Shown: positions 49,589-60,438, numbered from the stretch's first letter. The stretch is 64,000 nt of DNA from Corynebacterium pseudokroppenstedtii (GCF_019754945.1 NZ_JAEUWU010000005.1:186001-250000); one strand, 5' to 3'. Made by a program: numbers and translations. The notes: generated by a model not told the origin, from the sequence alone.

Positions 49589-52324
49589 GTGCTTGGACTC
49601 TCCTCGATCCTCCGTGTTGGCGAAGGACGCGCCGTCAAAAGGCTGAAAAACATCTCAGACCGCGTCATCGCCCTTGAAGATGATTATGCAGCGTTGAGTG
49701 ACGCGGAATTGGCCGCGAAGACCGATGAATTCAAACAGCGCCTGAAGGATGGCGAAACGGTCAACGACCTGCTCTTGGAGGCCTTCGCCACCGCTCGTGA
49801 AGCGTCATGGCGAGTTTTGGGACAAAAGCACTTCCCCGTGCAAGTGATGGGCGCTGCCTCCTTACACTTCGGTTCCGTTGCCGAGATGAAAACCGGTGAA
49901 GGTAAGACCTTGACCTGCGTGCTTCCCGCATACCTCAATGCCCTGGAGGGTAAAGGCGCGCACGTCGTGACGGTGAATGACTATTTGGCCAAACGTGACT
50001 CGGAGTGGATGGGCCGTGTTCACCGTTTCTTAGGTCTTAAAGTTGATGTCATTCTTTCCGGCATGACCCCGGAGGAACGCCGCCAGGCCTACAATGCGGA
50101 CATTACCTATGGCACGAACAACGAGTTCGGCTTCGACTACCTGCGTGACAATATGGCCCACTCCTTGGATGAGCTAGTGCAGCGTGGTCACCATTACGCC
50201 ATTGTCGATGAGGTTGACTCCATTCTTATCGACGAAGCACGTACCCCGCTGATTATTTCCGGTCCCGCAGAGGGAACGTCGGAGTGGTACACGGCTTTCG
50301 CACGGATTGTGCCCCGGATGAGTCGCGATATTCACTACGAAGTGGACGAGCGTAAGCGGACCGTCGGCATTCGTGAGGAAGGTGTCGAGTTGGTCGAGGA
50401 TCAGCTGGGCATCGATAACTTGTACGCACCACAGAATTCGCAATTAGTTGGGTATTTGAACAACGCAATTAAGGCGAAGGAGCTTTTTGTTCGCGATAAG
50501 GACTACATTGTCCGCAATGGCGAGGTCCTTATTGTCGACGAGTTCACCGGCCGTGTGTTGTCAGGTCGCCGCTACAACGAGGGCATGCACCAGGCCATCG
50601 AGGCCAAAGAAGGCGTAGAGATCCAGGCGGAAAACCAGACCTTGGCGACGATTACGCTGCAGAATTACTTCCGCTTGTACGACAAACTGGCCGGCATGAC
50701 CGGTACCGCGGAGACGGAGGCGTCTGAGCTGCACCAGATCTACAAGCTCGACGTGAACCAGATTCCGACCAACCGGCCGAACCAGCGTATCGACAAGAGC
50801 GACCTGGTGTACAAGACGCAGGAAGCGAAGTTCCGCGCTGTGGCCGACGACATCGAAGAGCGCGTGCAGAAGGGCCAGCCGGTGCTGGTCGGTACGACGT
50901 CGGTTGAGCGCTCCGAGTACTTGTCGCATCTGCTGCAGTCGAAGGGTGTGCGGCACAGCGTGCTGAACGCGAAGCACCACGAGGAAGAAGCGCAAGTTGT
51001 GGCGCAGGCCGGTCGCTTGGGCGCGGTCACCGTCGCTACGAACATGGCTGGCCGTGGTACGGACATCGTGCTCGGTGGTAACCCGGACATTATCGCGGAT
51101 ATTAACCTGCGTCAGCGTGGGCTCGATCCGGTGGAGACCCCCGAAGAGTACGAGCAGGCATGGGATGAGGAGATCGCGCGTGTGCGTGACGCCTCGAAGA
51201 AGGAAGCGAAAGAGGTCTGCGAAGCCGGTGGCCTCTACGTGCTAGGCACGGAGCGTCACGAGTCCCGGCGTATTGATAACCAGTTGCGTGGTCGTTGTGC
51301 ACGTCAGGGTGACCCTGGTGAAACGCGGTTCTACCTGTCGATGCGCGACGAACTGATGACGCGCTTCGTCGGGCCGTCGATGGAAGCCATGATGAACCGC
51401 CTCAACGTGCCGGACGATGTCCCGATTGAGGCGAAGATGGTGACCAACGCCATCAAGAGTGCGCAGACGCAGGTCGAAAGTCAGAACTTCGAGATGCGCA
51501 AGAACGTCTTGAAGTACGACGAAGTCATGAACTCCCAGCGTAAAGTCATCTATGCAGAGCGTCGTCAGATTCTCGAGGGCCTAGACTTGCGCGACCAAGT
51601 TCGCGCCATGATCGACGACACCATTTCCGCGTACGTCTATGCGGAGACCGCCGACGGGTACGTCGAGGATTGGGACCTGGGTGCATTGTGGAACGCCCTG
51701 GAGAGCCTCTATGGGCCGACGATGAGCTGGCAGTCCCTCATCGATTCGTCGGAATACGGTCCGGCCGGGGAGCTTCCTGTCGAGGATCTGCGTCGGGCAT
51801 TAATTGATGACGCGTTGGCCCAGTACGAGGACCTTGAGAAGGTCGTTGAGGCCATCGGTGGCGACGAGCAGATGCGTAACCTGGAGCGCTACACCCTGTT
51901 GAACGTCGTGGACCAGAAGTGGCGCGAACACCTCTACGAGATGGATTACCTCAAAGAAGGTATTGGCTTGCGCGCGATGGCTCAGCGCGATCCCCTCGTG
52001 GAGTACCAGCGCGAGGGTGGCGACATGTTCCGCAAGATGGAGGACGGCATTAAGGAAGAGGCCGTCCGGCAGCTGTTCATGGTTCGCCAGCAGATCGAAG
52101 CCAACAAGATGCAGCAAAATGCCGACGTTAATGGGGACGGTGAAGTCGATGCGACGGACTTCGCGGGTGAGCGCCAGGAAGTGCAGATGAGCTACTCTGG
52201 GCCGGATGAGACCGGTTCAGCGTCGGCAGTGAACGAGGGCGATGCGGAGGCTCAGCCGAAGAACCGCCGTGAGCGTCGCGCGGCTGCTCGGGCCCAGCGC
52301 AAGAGCGGACGCCACGCTCGGTAG
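49589..52324 (+). CDS. secA: Preprotein translocase ATPase SecA (SecA1)
   Basis: A 911-residue motor. Motifs: Walker A '[11 protein letters not shown]', '[20 protein letters not shown]' (Walker B), helicase motif '[18 protein letters not shown]', '[18 protein letters not shown]'. It drives export through SecYEG. The C-terminus is a charged Arg/Ala tail without the zinc-binding SEC-C motif, as usual in actinobacterial SecA1. GTG 49589; its stop abuts the stop of the convergent gene at 52325 with no gap. The RBS AAAGGA precedes it. Confidence 0.97.
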   Translation: MLGLSSILRVGEGRAVKRLKNISDRVIALEDDYAALSDAELAAKTDEFKQRLKDGETVNDLLLEAFATAREASWRVLGQKHFPVQVMGAASLHFGSVAEMKTGEGKTLTCVLPAYLNALEGKGAHVVTVNDYLAKRDSEWMGRVHRFLGLKVDVILSGMTPEERRQAYNADITYGTNNEFGFDYLRDNMAHSLDELVQRGHHYAIVDEVDSILIDEARTPLIISGPAEGTSEWYTAFARIVPRMSRDIHYEVDERKRTVGIREEGVELVEDQLGIDNLYAPQNSQLVGYLNNAIKAKELFVRDKDYIVRNGEVLIVDEFTGRVLSGRRYNEGMHQAIEAKEGVEIQAENQTLATITLQNYFRLYDKLAGMTGTAETEASELHQIYKLDVNQIPTNRPNQRIDKSDLVYKTQEAKFRAVADDIEERVQKGQPVLVGTTSVERSEYLSHLLQSKGVRHSVLNAKHHEEEAQVVAQAGRLGAVTVATNMAGRGTDIVLGGNPDIIADINLRQRGLDPVETPEEYEQAWDEEIARVRDASKKEAKEVCEAGGLYVLGTERHESRRIDNQLRGRCARQGDPGETRFYLSMRDELMTRFVGPSMEAMMNRLNVPDDVPIEAKMVTNAIKSAQTQVESQNFEMRKNVLKYDEVMNSQRKVIYAERRQILEGLDLRDQVRAMIDDTISAYVYAETADGYVEDWDLGALWNALESLYGPTMSWQSLIDSSEYGPAGELPVEDLRRALIDDALAQYEDLEKVVEAIGGDEQMRNLERYTLLNVVDQKWREHLYEMDYLKEGIGLRAMAQRDPLVEYQREGGDMFRKMEDGIKEEAVRQLFMVRQQIEANKMQQNADVNGDGEVDATDFAGERQEVQMSYSGPDETGSASAVNEGDAEAQPKNRRERRAAARAQRKSGRHAR

Positions 52325-52963
52325 TCACATGAACCGGAGCGTCGTTATTCGGTAGGACGTCCGGGTTTTCGCCGCTTTGCCAGCCAGTATTCGCACCCGT
52401 CCTGGCTGGTGTGACCGGGGGAGTCGTGCTTGCCACGTTCCGCAGAATTCAACGAAGCGGGGGCGTTCTCCTTCGGCCTCATTCGTCGAGCAGTGAACCA
52501 TGATGAGCCGCCCAGCCACGATGGGTGCGTGGGGGTTACTGCTCAGTCGGGACAGCGTCGTGAGCGATTGCCGAACAACGGGGGCGAAATCGTCGGGGGA
52601 TAATTTGGATGGTGGCCGGTGGCCGCTCGCGGTCTCTAGCGCGATGGTGACGAGTCTTCGGATGACGGCCGTGGGGGGTGCCATCGGAATCGATGAGTAA
52701 TCTTTTTCGGATGGCGTCGGGCTGAGTAGAGCAGGTTGTGTCGGGGGATTTTTACTGAATTCGGTGGTGTCCGCGTACCCGCTGGTGTGGTCGCCGTTGT
52801 CCAGAGTCGTGTGACTAGTGACCTGATGCAACAAGGTGAATCCGGGGATGGGTTTTAGCCAGTCCGGTTCAGTGAAACGTCGGGCGGGAGAAGGGACTAT
52901 GACATTTGATCGGGTTGCTATCGCTTCTTCCGTTGCTGAGTTCATGGTGGTTGCGGTGCTCAT
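52325..52963 (-). CDS. Rv3235-family protein
   Basis: A 212-residue protein. The C-terminal part 'AVIRRLVTIALETASGHRPPSKLSPDDFAPVVRQSLTTLSRL', 'APIVAGRLIMVHCSTNEAEGERPRFVEFCGTWQARLPRSHQPGRVRI' in pieces fits the Rv3235 family, found near secA in mycobacteria. The first 85 residues are polar and disordered. Function unknown. Its stop codon begins one base after the secA stop, so both genes read to the very end of each other. Confidence 0.75.
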   Translation of the reverse strand: MSTATTMNSATEEAIATRSNVIVPSPARRFTEPDWLKPIPGFTLLHQVTSHTTLDNGDHTSGYADTTEFSKNPPTQPALLSPTPSEKDYSSIPMAPPTAVIRRLVTIALETASGHRPPSKLSPDDFAPVVRQSLTTLSRLSSNPHAPIVAGRLIMVHCSTNEAEGERPRFVEFCGTWQARLPRSHQPGRVRILAGKAAKTRTSYRITTLRFM

Positions 52964-53122
52964 AGCTGGTTTGACGTAAAAATGCGCACATGGTTCCCTC
53001 CGGCACCGTATAAGCCGTGCCCGGCCACATCGCCAGGCCAGATCATCGCTGCCACAGCTATATATGCCACGCCCACACTGAGACAGGGCATCGAACCCGA
53101 AGTTCGGTTACGATAGTGCGAC

Positions 53123-53533
53123 ATGAGAGGTTTGATTGTGGATTATTGTGGCGTTTTAGACGTGTCCGAGGAGGACGCGGACCGGTGGCGCGCCCTGCTC
53201 CAAGCAGCAAAAGCAAATGGTGTGGCCACCGCTATTTTGTCGAATGATCCCGGCGGACCCCAAGCAGATCCCATCCGCGAGTGGGAGCGCTCTGGCACCG
53301 TCGACGCCGTCGTTCTGTCCGGCGAAGTTGGGGCGGATAAGCCGTCGGAGGAAGTATTCCAGGCAGCCGCCGACGCCATCGAACTCCCACTGAACGATTG
53401 TGTTCTGGTGGATGATTCGATCGAAAATGTCAAGGGGGCTGTGGAATCCGGCATGGTCGGAGTGCTCTACCAGCAGTTTGATCGCACGGTTGTGCAGGTA
53501 ACCGGCTTGTTCGGTCTGGATGGTGACTTCTAG
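53123..53533 (+). CDS. HAD-like protein
   Basis: A 136-residue HAD-fold protein: nucleophile region 'GLIVDYCGVLD', 'AILSNDPGG', 'LSGEVGADKPSEEVFQAA' and 'CVLVDDSIENVKGAVESGM'. The first Asp is present, but the second motif-I Asp is replaced (DYC rather than DxD), so phosphatase activity is doubtful, although similar D-Y-G-G proteins exist. It precedes the DUF6912 gene, with which it overlaps in another frame, and is conserved downstream of secA in corynebacteria. ATG 53123. Confidence 0.75.
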   Translation: MRGLIVDYCGVLDVSEEDADRWRALLQAAKANGVATAILSNDPGGPQADPIREWERSGTVDAVVLSGEVGADKPSEEVFQAAADAIELPLNDCVLVDDSIENVKGAVESGMVGVLYQQFDRTVVQVTGLFGLDGDF

Positions 53534-53543
53534 GTTGGCAACA

Positions 53544-54050
53544 ATGCGGATTTACGTGCCGGCCACGTTCAGTACGTTGCAGGAGCTGGCGGAGAACAAA
53601 TCTATGCCGGTGCGTAGCGGTGTAGCCTTTGCCGTCACCCCGGCATTGCGCGAGTACTTCACTTCGGGTGACGACGAAGAGCTGGGCTACCAGGCGTATT
53701 TAGACGCAGGCCGGGCCTCGTTGCGCTTGTTATCGGTTGGGGATGAGGACCGCTTTCCTCACCGCCGGGTCATCCTCACTTTTGAGGTGGAGGAGTCCAC
53801 AGTGACTCCGGACCCGACGGCGGGCGAATCAACAGTCCGGCTGGATCCACCGACTTTATCTGCCGACGATCTGGCGTCCATTCATATCGATGTCAAACAG
53901 GCTGAAGAGGACACCGCGCAGGCGTTGCGCGTCATTGATGAAGCCGACCTGGGCGACGACGATGCGGAGCATCTCCTGGCTAACTGCGAGGATCACGATC
54001 TCGCGTGGTACGACCCTCAGGAGTTGCCGATGGTGGTCCAGCTTTTGTAG
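53544..54050 (+). CDS. DUF6912 family protein
   Basis: About 168 residues from ATG 53544: 'MRIYVPATFSTLQELAENKSMPVRSGVAFAVTPALREYF' in parts, 'YQAYLDAGRASLRLL', 'RRVILTFEVEESTV', and a C-terminal 'AEHLLANCEDHDLAWYDPQELPMVVQLL'. This matches actinobacterial DUF6912 (function unknown). It follows the HAD-like gene by ten bases and its 3' end overlaps the convergent ClC gene by 71 bases. Confidence 0.75.
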   Translation: MRIYVPATFSTLQELAENKSMPVRSGVAFAVTPALREYFTSGDDEELGYQAYLDAGRASLRLLSVGDEDRFPHRRVILTFEVEESTVTPDPTAGESTVRLDPPTLSADDLASIHIDVKQAEEDTAQALRVIDEADLGDDDAEHLLANCEDHDLAWYDPQELPMVVQLL

Positions 54051-55545
54051 AACTTGCCGACGGAGAGTGCTCGCCCTGGTCTTGGGGGCCGTCCTCCGTC
54101 ACCTTTTCAACCCGATGCCACCCCGGCTCTGTGGTGTGAGTGCTTCGTGAAGGCCGTGCAGCCTTTTGCGACCGCATATCGTCGGCAAACGGACCATGCT
54201 GAGCAGTAGCGACGCCGGCCTTGTTCGGTGTGACAGTGCGCCGGAAGAGCCAATTCTGGCCCTTCTGTGTCGCGCGGACAGCGAGTGCTGCAGCAATGAC
54301 AGCGACGAACATTGCGAGGTAACCGTCAGCACCCTGATTGGTGAACTCGACGGCTGCGACCAGCCCAAATAGCGGCGCGGCCATCGTCGTCGAGAGGAAT
54401 GCGGCCGCGCCTAACAATGCGCACGCGCGCGGGTCGACGCTGGGGAACATCCATTGTCCCGCGTAACCCAACACGCACCCGAGTAACGCGCCCAAGGCGA
54501 AGGAGGGCGTCAGGATTCCTCCGACGGCACCCGCCCAGAAGCTTGCGCAGGTCACCGCCAGGCGGATGATGAAGACCGCGATGGCCCCGCCGAGTGTCAC
54601 CCGTGCGGTGAGCGCCAGGTTGGCGGAATACGCACCATTACCGCTGGATCCCAGGAAAAAGAGGGACAGAACCCCGACGACGGCCATCACGCCTGTTGTG
54701 GCCAGCCATTGCCAGCGCGCAGACACGGGCCGCGCGGATGCCCGATGAGCCAGACGCGCGAAATAGTCGCCGGCCAGGCCGGCTATCGAGCCGACGACAA
54801 CAGCGCAGAGCAAAGTCAGTGCGCTTTCGTTCAACTGTGCCGCGTTATAGGTGACTCGCGGTGCGCCCAGGAGCCCCGAGACCGTCGTCGCGACCACCGA
54901 GCAGGTCATCGTCGTCACGACGGCTCGCACGGAGGCGGACACTAGGAGCAGTTCGATGGTGAACAAAGCGCCGGCCAGGGGTAGGTGGAACGACGCCGCC
55001 ATGCCTGCCCCGGCGGCCGAGGCAACGAGGAGGCGGAGGGTCCGTCGGTCTACTTCCCACAGCCGCGAGAACGCGGAGGCGATGAGGGCCCCGATCTGAC
55101 GGGGAGCCTGCTCGCGGCCGATGGGAACGCCCGCAGATACGCTGATGATCTGCAGCAATGAGCTGGAGAGTGTGGAGCCGACGGGCATCGTGGTGCCCTG
55201 CATGGCCTGGGGGATAGAGACGCGCCGGGTGGATCGCCAGTGCAACACGGCCCACCCCACCCCGGAGATGAATCCGACGGCCACGAGGTGAATGAGCAGA
55301 TTGATAGTGGGGCCGAGCGAATCGAGGGGAGATATCTCGTGTTGATGGTCGGAGCCGTACACCAACCGCTCGGTGAACAAGATCAGTTGGGCCACTCCGG
55401 CGATGAACGCCCCCACGATAATCCCGATGATGGTGGCGTAGACGGCGACGAGCCCGATGGAGGACCGTGACACGCTGGAGGTGGGCACGGGCGGGAATTG
55501 CGAAATGTCATCATCGCCAGCCGACGCGATGGAGTACGACCGCAA
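53980..55545 (-). CDS. ClC-type chloride channel/antiporter, divergent (copy 1)
   Basis: A 521-residue ClC-fold protein with about ten hydrophobic helices. Selectivity regions are altered: the usual GSGIP is replaced by 'RRVSIPQAM', the gating motif reads 'PIGREQAPRQIG' with Gln-Ala where GREGP is usual but the gating Glu kept, and 'GGILTPSFALGALLG' matches GxFxP. The soluble C-terminal tail (about 85 residues) is polar. It is the downstream half of a tandem pair; copy 2 lies 104 bases upstream. Anion type cannot be read. Its 3' end covers 71 bases of the opposite DUF6912 gene. Confidence 0.85.
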   Translation of the reverse strand: MRSYSIASAGDDDISQFPPVPTSSVSRSSIGLVAVYATIIGIIVGAFIAGVAQLILFTERLVYGSDHQHEISPLDSLGPTINLLIHLVAVGFISGVGWAVLHWRSTRRVSIPQAMQGTTMPVGSTLSSSLLQIISVSAGVPIGREQAPRQIGALIASAFSRLWEVDRRTLRLLVASAAGAGMAASFHLPLAGALFTIELLLVSASVRAVVTTMTCSVVATTVSGLLGAPRVTYNAAQLNESALTLLCAVVVGSIAGLAGDYFARLAHRASARPVSARWQWLATTGVMAVVGVLSLFFLGSSGNGAYSANLALTARVTLGGAIAVFIIRLAVTCASFWAGAVGGILTPSFALGALLGCVLGYAGQWMFPSVDPRACALLGAAAFLSTTMAAPLFGLVAAVEFTNQGADGYLAMFVAVIAAALAVRATQKGQNWLFRRTVTPNKAGVATAQHGPFADDMRSQKAARPSRSTHTTEPGWHRVEKVTEDGPQDQGEHSPSASSTKAGPPSATPEGRTTRDRDPRS

Positions 55546-55649
55546 GCGGGTGCGGAGGGGGTGTTCGCACGATGAGTCGGTGGCGCGCGTGTTTCTCTGT
55601 TGTCAGTTGTTCACCACCCTGCGCCACCACATGAAAATAGGTTAAGGGT

Positions 55650-56963
55650 TCACTGGCGTGTCAAGAAAGAAAAGGTGCCTGCCCCGCGACATTTTTTACT
55701 CAATGTGGGGTAGATCAGGGGCAGACTTGCGACGATCACCGCCAGCGCGATGGCAGGAATGCTGGCGAGCCCTTGCCCCGTGAATTCCACGGTGATGAGG
55801 AGGGCGAAGAGGGGAGCGCGTTGCGCCGTGGCGAGGAAGGCTGCCCCGCCCAGGACCGCGCACGCGAGGATCGGTGTCCCGTGGACATTTTCAGTGAGGA
55901 CGGTGGTCGTGTTTACCGCATTTCCGACGGCGCCCATGGTGGCTGCGAGAGCAACGCCCGCTAATGCCCCCGCCATCACGCCGATAGAGAAGCTCGGGGT
56001 CAGGATACCGCCGAACGCTCCGCTGGCGAGGCTGATGAGCGTGACGAGGATGTTGAGCGCACACAACAGCGCAAGAGCTTTCCACCCTATCGAGGCATCG
56101 AATGCTGACACCGCTGCGTATTTTCCGTTGCCGGCAAGAGCGGGGAGGCTCATTGCTGCGACTCCGACTAGGGCGAACCCGATGGGCATGCGATACAGGA
56201 CGCGGGCGTCGTGGGTGGCCCAGTGTTGACACCACCGAGCAAAGCGACGGAACGCGCTGCCCAAAGGGCCGATGATCACGCCCACGACGATGGCGAACAG
56301 CAGGGTTGTCCATGAACAGGTCACGTGTGGTGCGCTGTATTGCAAGCCGGTGGGTTCAATGAGTGCAGATATGACGGTCGCGATGACGCAGGTTGCGCTC
56401 ACGATGACGAGTTTGTGAAGGCGGATTCCTACCCCGCATAACTCGATGGCGAATGCGATACCAGCTAGGGGGACGTGATAGGCGGCGGCAAGTCCCGCAC
56501 CCGCGGCCGACGCAATAAGCAGTCGCCGGAGTTCGGGAGACATGCGTGCCCATGCGGCAACGCGGTCGGCCCATAATGCACCAGCCACGCGCGGTGCATT
56601 TTCCCGGCCCACGGACGCGCCGGTACCCACCTGCGCCACCTGGAGGGCGACATTTGCGCTGGTCTCGGGGACCGGGGATGGTTTTCCGTCAAGCGACTGC
56701 GGCACCGATGGTTGCGGGCGCCCCCAGCGTTGTAGCGCCCACCACACAATACTTCCGACGACACCTGACGCGATGTACACGGTCAGAACTCGGCCGGGGG
56801 AGGTGGCGTCGGTAGGAATGGGAGCGGTGGATTCGTCGGCACCGAAAGAGAGTTTCTCGACGGCCAGGAAAAGGATGGTCAAAAGCGCTGCGGATATGCC
56901 AGTGAGTACAGCGACCCCGGCAACGCACAGACTGAGGACGGCGAGGCGGCGACTACGAGTCAT
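55650..56963 (-). CDS. ClC-type chloride channel/antiporter, divergent (copy 2)
   Basis: A 437-residue ClC-fold protein from ATG 56963 (or 56987, which is inside rsgA). Motifs are 'PQPSVPQSL', 'GASVGRENAPRVAGALW' and 'GGILTPSFSIGVMAGALAG'. It shares the Gly-Arg-Glu-x-Ala-Pro variant with copy 1, indicating a tandem duplication within one divergent clade. The ATG overlaps the rsgA stop (56953), so it is in the aroA-rsgA operon. Confidence 0.85.
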   Translation of the reverse strand: MTRSRRLAVLSLCVAGVAVLTGISAALLTILFLAVEKLSFGADESTAPIPTDATSPGRVLTVYIASGVVGSIVWWALQRWGRPQPSVPQSLDGKPSPVPETSANVALQVAQVGTGASVGRENAPRVAGALWADRVAAWARMSPELRRLLIASAAGAGLAAAYHVPLAGIAFAIELCGVGIRLHKLVIVSATCVIATVISALIEPTGLQYSAPHVTCSWTTLLFAIVVGVIIGPLGSAFRRFARWCQHWATHDARVLYRMPIGFALVGVAAMSLPALAGNGKYAAVSAFDASIGWKALALLCALNILVTLISLASGAFGGILTPSFSIGVMAGALAGVALAATMGAVGNAVNTTTVLTENVHGTPILACAVLGGAAFLATAQRAPLFALLITVEFTGQGLASIPAIALAVIVASLPLIYPTLSKKCRGAGTFSFLTRQ

Positions 56964-58092
56964 CCCGATTGAGGTCCCACTCGTCATTGGATCGCAGGGT
57001 TTCTAAGACGGAGCGAATCGCGTGGACGCGCCGGGCGGTTGCCCCGGTGGCGGTATCGAGCGCGCACTCGGGGTCGGCGGGCGGCCCCATGTGGGTGCAT
57101 CCTCGCGGGCACTCGGTGATGAGCTCGGCGAGGTCCTCGAACGCGGCAATGACCGTATCGGGATCGACGTGGGCCAGGCCGAAGGAGCGGATTCCCGGGG
57201 TGTCGATGATCCACCCGGCGTCGCTTGATCCGTTCGTGGCGTGCGCGATGTCCCGCGGTGGTTCGTCGTCCGAGGTCTCGGGCGAAGTGTTGTCCTCGAG
57301 CGAAGCGCTCTCAGACAACGCAGCGCGCCCGGGCAAGCGGAGGGCCACCGATTGCGTCGACGTGTGTTTTCCCTTGCCGACGCCGGAGACTTCCCCGGTA
57401 GCTCGGTCAGCATCGGGGACGAGGCGGTTGACCAGGGTCGATTTGCCGACACCCGAGTGCCCGATGAGCGCCGTGACATGCCCGCGCGTCAGGCGTCGGA
57501 CGTCGGTAATGTCGTCATCTTGTCCGGCGATAACGATCCGGATGTCGAGATCCTCGAATTCGTGCGCGAAGGGCGCAGGATCGGTGAGGTCGCTCTTGGT
57601 GAGGCACAGGATGGGGGAGATGCCACCGGCGAAAGCGGCCACGAGGGCACGCTCCACGAACCCCGCCCGGGGCGGCGGATCCGCGACGGACGAGACAATG
57701 AGCAGCTGATCGGCATTGGCGACGACGATGCGTTCATACGGGTCGTTATCGTCCGCGGTGCGTCGGAGGATGGAGCGCCGATCCGCTAGTTTCACGATGC
57801 GCGCGAGCGTCCCCGGGTTTCCCGACGTGTCGCCGACCACGCCCACACGGTCCCCGACGACGATGGGGGTTCGGCCGAGTTCACGGGCACGCATGCACAC
57901 GATGGTGCGAGCGTCGTCGGGCTTGTCGTCCAGGACAACTCCCCACCGTCCGCGGTCCTTGGTGATGACCATGCCCCACTGCGCATTCTTGTGGGAGGGG
58001 CGGTCTTTCGTGCGTGGCCGGGAGCCTTTACCTGGGCGAATGTGGACATCGCTTTCATCCCAGTCGCGTGAGGGGCGTCGTCGTGCGCTCAT
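56953..58092 (-). CDS. rsgA: Ribosome small-subunit-dependent GTPase A
   Basis: A 379-residue circularly permuted GTPase. Order of motifs: G4 'CLTKSDL', then G1 '[16 protein letters not shown]', G3 '[11 protein letters not shown]', and a zinc-binding C-terminus '[19 protein letters not shown]' with the Cys/His set. The N-terminal domain has an OB fold ('GRWGVVLDD'). RsgA helps mature the 30S subunit. A Ser/Asp/Glu-rich insert sits between G1 and G3. ATG overlaps the aroA stop by four bases. Confidence 0.93.
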   Translation of the reverse strand: MSARRRPSRDWDESDVHIRPGKGSRPRTKDRPSHKNAQWGMVITKDRGRWGVVLDDKPDDARTIVCMRARELGRTPIVVGDRVGVVGDTSGNPGTLARIVKLADRRSILRRTADDNDPYERIVVANADQLLIVSSVADPPPRAGFVERALVAAFAGGISPILCLTKSDLTDPAPFAHEFEDLDIRIVIAGQDDDITDVRRLTRGHVTALIGHSGVGKSTLVNRLVPDADRATGEVSGVGKGKHTSTQSVALRLPGRAALSESASLEDNTSPETSDDEPPRDIAHATNGSSDAGWIIDTPGIRSFGLAHVDPDTVIAAFEDLAELITECPRGCTHMGPPADPECALDTATGATARRVHAIRSVLETLRSNDEWDLNRDDS

Positions 58093-59555
58093 TCATGGCC
58101 ACCTTCTGCAGAGTTCGTGGCTGTCAGCCATGTTCGTGCAAAATCGGGGAAGGTTTTCGAAGTAGTCCCAATATTTTCGACGCGAACCCCGGGCACGGCC
58201 AAACCGATGACGGTGCCGGCTGTGGCCATGCGGTGATCGTCGTAGGTGGGCCAGACGCCGCCGTGAAGTGGGGACGGGGTGATGATGAGGCCGTCGTCGG
58301 TCTCCTCGACCTGACCGCCGAGCGCGTTGATGTTGGTGGCCAGGGCGTGCAGGCGGTCGGTTTCGTGTCCGCGGAGGTGAGCGATCCCGTACAGGTGGGA
58401 GGGGGTGTCCGCGAGGGCGGCGAGGGCCGCGATAGTGGGGGTGAGCTCACCGATGTCGTGAAGGTCCATCGTGATCCCGGTCAGACCGGTACCGGATGTG
58501 CGACCGTCTGCGGGCGCATCAGGACCGGTGACGACGAGATCATGGTCGATGAGGACACAATGAGCCCCCATGTTCTCCAGGATGGTGCGGAATTGGTCTC
58601 CCGGTTGAGTTGTCTTGGTCGGCCAGTTCGGGATGACGACGCGCCCGCCCGTGACTGCTGCGGAGGCCATAAATGGGGTGGCGTTGGACAGGTCGGGCTC
58701 GATGACCCACCGGTTCGGCTGAATCTCCCCAGGCGCAACCTGCCACGTGTGAGGTTCCGGCATCGTGACGTCAATACCCGCGTCCCGCAGCATGTCGATG
58801 GTCATCTCGATGTGCGGTTGCGAGGGGAGCGTGGCCCCTGTGTGCGCCACCGTAATCCCGTGAGTGAAGCGTGCCGCCGAGAGCAGCAACCCCGAAATAA
58901 ATTGCGAGCTCGACGACGCATCAATGCGGATAGCTCCCCCGCGTGGTCCCTCAGTAGTGCCGACGTGTGCCGCATTTGGATTCTCGGTCGACGAGTGCGC
59001 ATCCGACGACGCCGACGCCCCCTCAATCCGCAGCGGAAGCGAATCGCCCTCGACGCTGACACCCAACTGACGCAGCGCGTCGGCCATGGTTTTTAGCGGG
59101 CGTTTGCGCGCGTGCGGGTCGCCGTCGATAAGAACTGGCCCGTCGGCAAGAGCCGCCACGGGAGGTAGGAAGCGCATGACCGTTCCAGCTAGTCCGCAGT
59201 CGACAGTTGCTCCATGCAGTTGAGGCGTCGGCGTGACGAGGAGGGAAAGAGATGCCGGTGGTGTTCGTCGGCAATTATCGTCTGTTGCCGACGAGTCCGA
59301 CGACGAGCCTGACGACGAATCGCTCTCTTCAATACTGACACCCATGGCTCGCAGTGCGGCGATCATGAGGTCCGTGTCCCGGCTGCGCAGCGCACCTGTA
59401 ATGGTGGACGGGCCCGACGCCAACGCCGCGAGAATGAGCGCCCGGTTCGTCATGGATTTGGAGCCGGGGATGGTCACGGTGGCGGTGACAGGGCGTGGGG
59501 GAGTGGGGGCCTCCCACAGTGGGATGTCGGGTGACTGCGCTTTCACGGTTGTCAT
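58089..59555 (-). CDS. aroA: 3-phosphoshikimate 1-carboxyvinyltransferase (EPSP synthase)
   Basis: A 488-residue EPSP synthase starting '[17 protein letters not shown]' at ATG 59555 (an upstream ATG at 59582 is unneeded). Motifs: '[19 protein letters not shown]', '[13 protein letters not shown]', '[17 protein letters not shown]', '[18 protein letters not shown]', '[16 protein letters not shown]' and '[15 protein letters not shown]'. It condenses shikimate-3-phosphate with PEP for aromatic amino acids. Its Asp/Ser insertion near residue 60-75 is short and polar. Leads the aroA-rsgA-ClC2-ClC1 operon. Confidence 0.97.
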   Translation of the reverse strand: MTTVKAQSPDIPLWEAPTPPRPVTATVTIPGSKSMTNRALILAALASGPSTITGALRSRDTDLMIAALRAMGVSIEESDSSSGSSSDSSATDDNCRRTPPASLSLLVTPTPQLHGATVDCGLAGTVMRFLPPVAALADGPVLIDGDPHARKRPLKTMADALRQLGVSVEGDSLPLRIEGASASSDAHSSTENPNAAHVGTTEGPRGGAIRIDASSSSQFISGLLLSAARFTHGITVAHTGATLPSQPHIEMTIDMLRDAGIDVTMPEPHTWQVAPGEIQPNRWVIEPDLSNATPFMASAAVTGGRVVIPNWPTKTTQPGDQFRTILENMGAHCVLIDHDLVVTGPDAPADGRTSGTGLTGITMDLHDIGELTPTIAALAALADTPSHLYGIAHLRGHETDRLHALATNINALGGQVEETDDGLIITPSPLHGGVWPTYDDHRMATAGTVIGLAVPGVRVENIGTTSKTFPDFARTWLTATNSAEGGHE

Positions 59556-59614
59556 TGTTGCATTATCGGCGGGGGACTGCATAGAAGTGCGTCATGGCGG
59601 GGGTTGGCACAAAT

Positions 59615-60179
59615 CTAGTGGCCTTCGAGTATGTCGGCGGTCGTGGCGTCGGTGAGTGAAATGAGGTCCTGCGGGGATAAGCCGATATCGAGGCCGCGCT
59701 TGCCCCCAGAGACGTACATGGTGTCGCAAAGGAGGGCGGTTTCGTCGATAACGGTAGGAAGGCGATGCTTCTGGCCGAGCGGAGAGATCCCGCCCGTGGA
59801 TATATCCGCTGCTGCGCTCTGCGTCCTTGGGCTTCGCCATGCTGGCTTTCCCGTGCCCGAATCCGCGTTCCTTCAAAGCGACGGCGGCGTGTTTGAGAGA
59901 CAGCCTCCCCGTGACGGGGACAACCGCCACCGCCAGGTCGGGCTTGGGTTCTTTCCCGGCAGCGAGGTCAATGAGCAGGGTTTTGAAAATTTGATCGGCT
60001 TCGATTCCTTCACCCGCCAGCATCTCGGCGGCTTCTTCGCCGTAATTGGTGGTGTGATGGTCGAATTCCCGAACCTCGTGATCGACGCCGGCATCTGCAC
60101 ACACTTGTAGCGCGGGAGTTGCGGCTCGGCCTGTTTTCTTCCCTGATGCTGCTTTCCCATGACCCTTCTTGCCACTCAT
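59615..60179 (-). pseudogene. ybaK: YbaK/EbsC-type Cys-tRNA deacylase, frameshifted
   Basis: The minus strand reads a good YbaK N-terminus from 60179 (PALQVCADAGVDHEVREFDHH, 'KTLLIDLAAG', 'VVPVTGRLSLKHAAVAL', '[14 protein letters not shown]') and then leaves the family at about 59790-59795. In another frame the expected rest follows at once: '[22 protein letters not shown]', '[23 protein letters not shown]', ending at TAG 59615. Removal of one C in a CGGGCGGGA stretch restores the joined protein. The family deacylates mischarged tRNA. It is a pseudogene, a sequencing error or, less likely, a programmed frameshift. Start ATG 60179. Confidence 0.85.
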
Positions 60180-60438
60180 GGCTGCTATTTGTACACCGTC
60201 ACCGAAAGTAAATACACGGTGGGGGCATGTCGATTATGATCATGTCGGTTACGATTAAGAACGATGACTGCGAATGTTGCGACTGTTTTGTGCCGATCGA
60301 TGTCGGGAACTCGGCTGGTGATTGGGAATAACCAATCGCGCCGTCCCGCTGGCAACCACGTTGCGTGCCGACGCGGCTCGTTCGCGAGTCTAAGCACAGA
60401 AGAGAGTCTTCAAGGTGCACGTCGTGAGGAGGTTCTCT

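Noticed and set aside
60180..60438. SigH autoregulatory promoter (GGAATA-N16-20-GTT)
   Set aside because: A GGGAATA occurs, but the next CGTT is 28 bases away, too far for the consensus.
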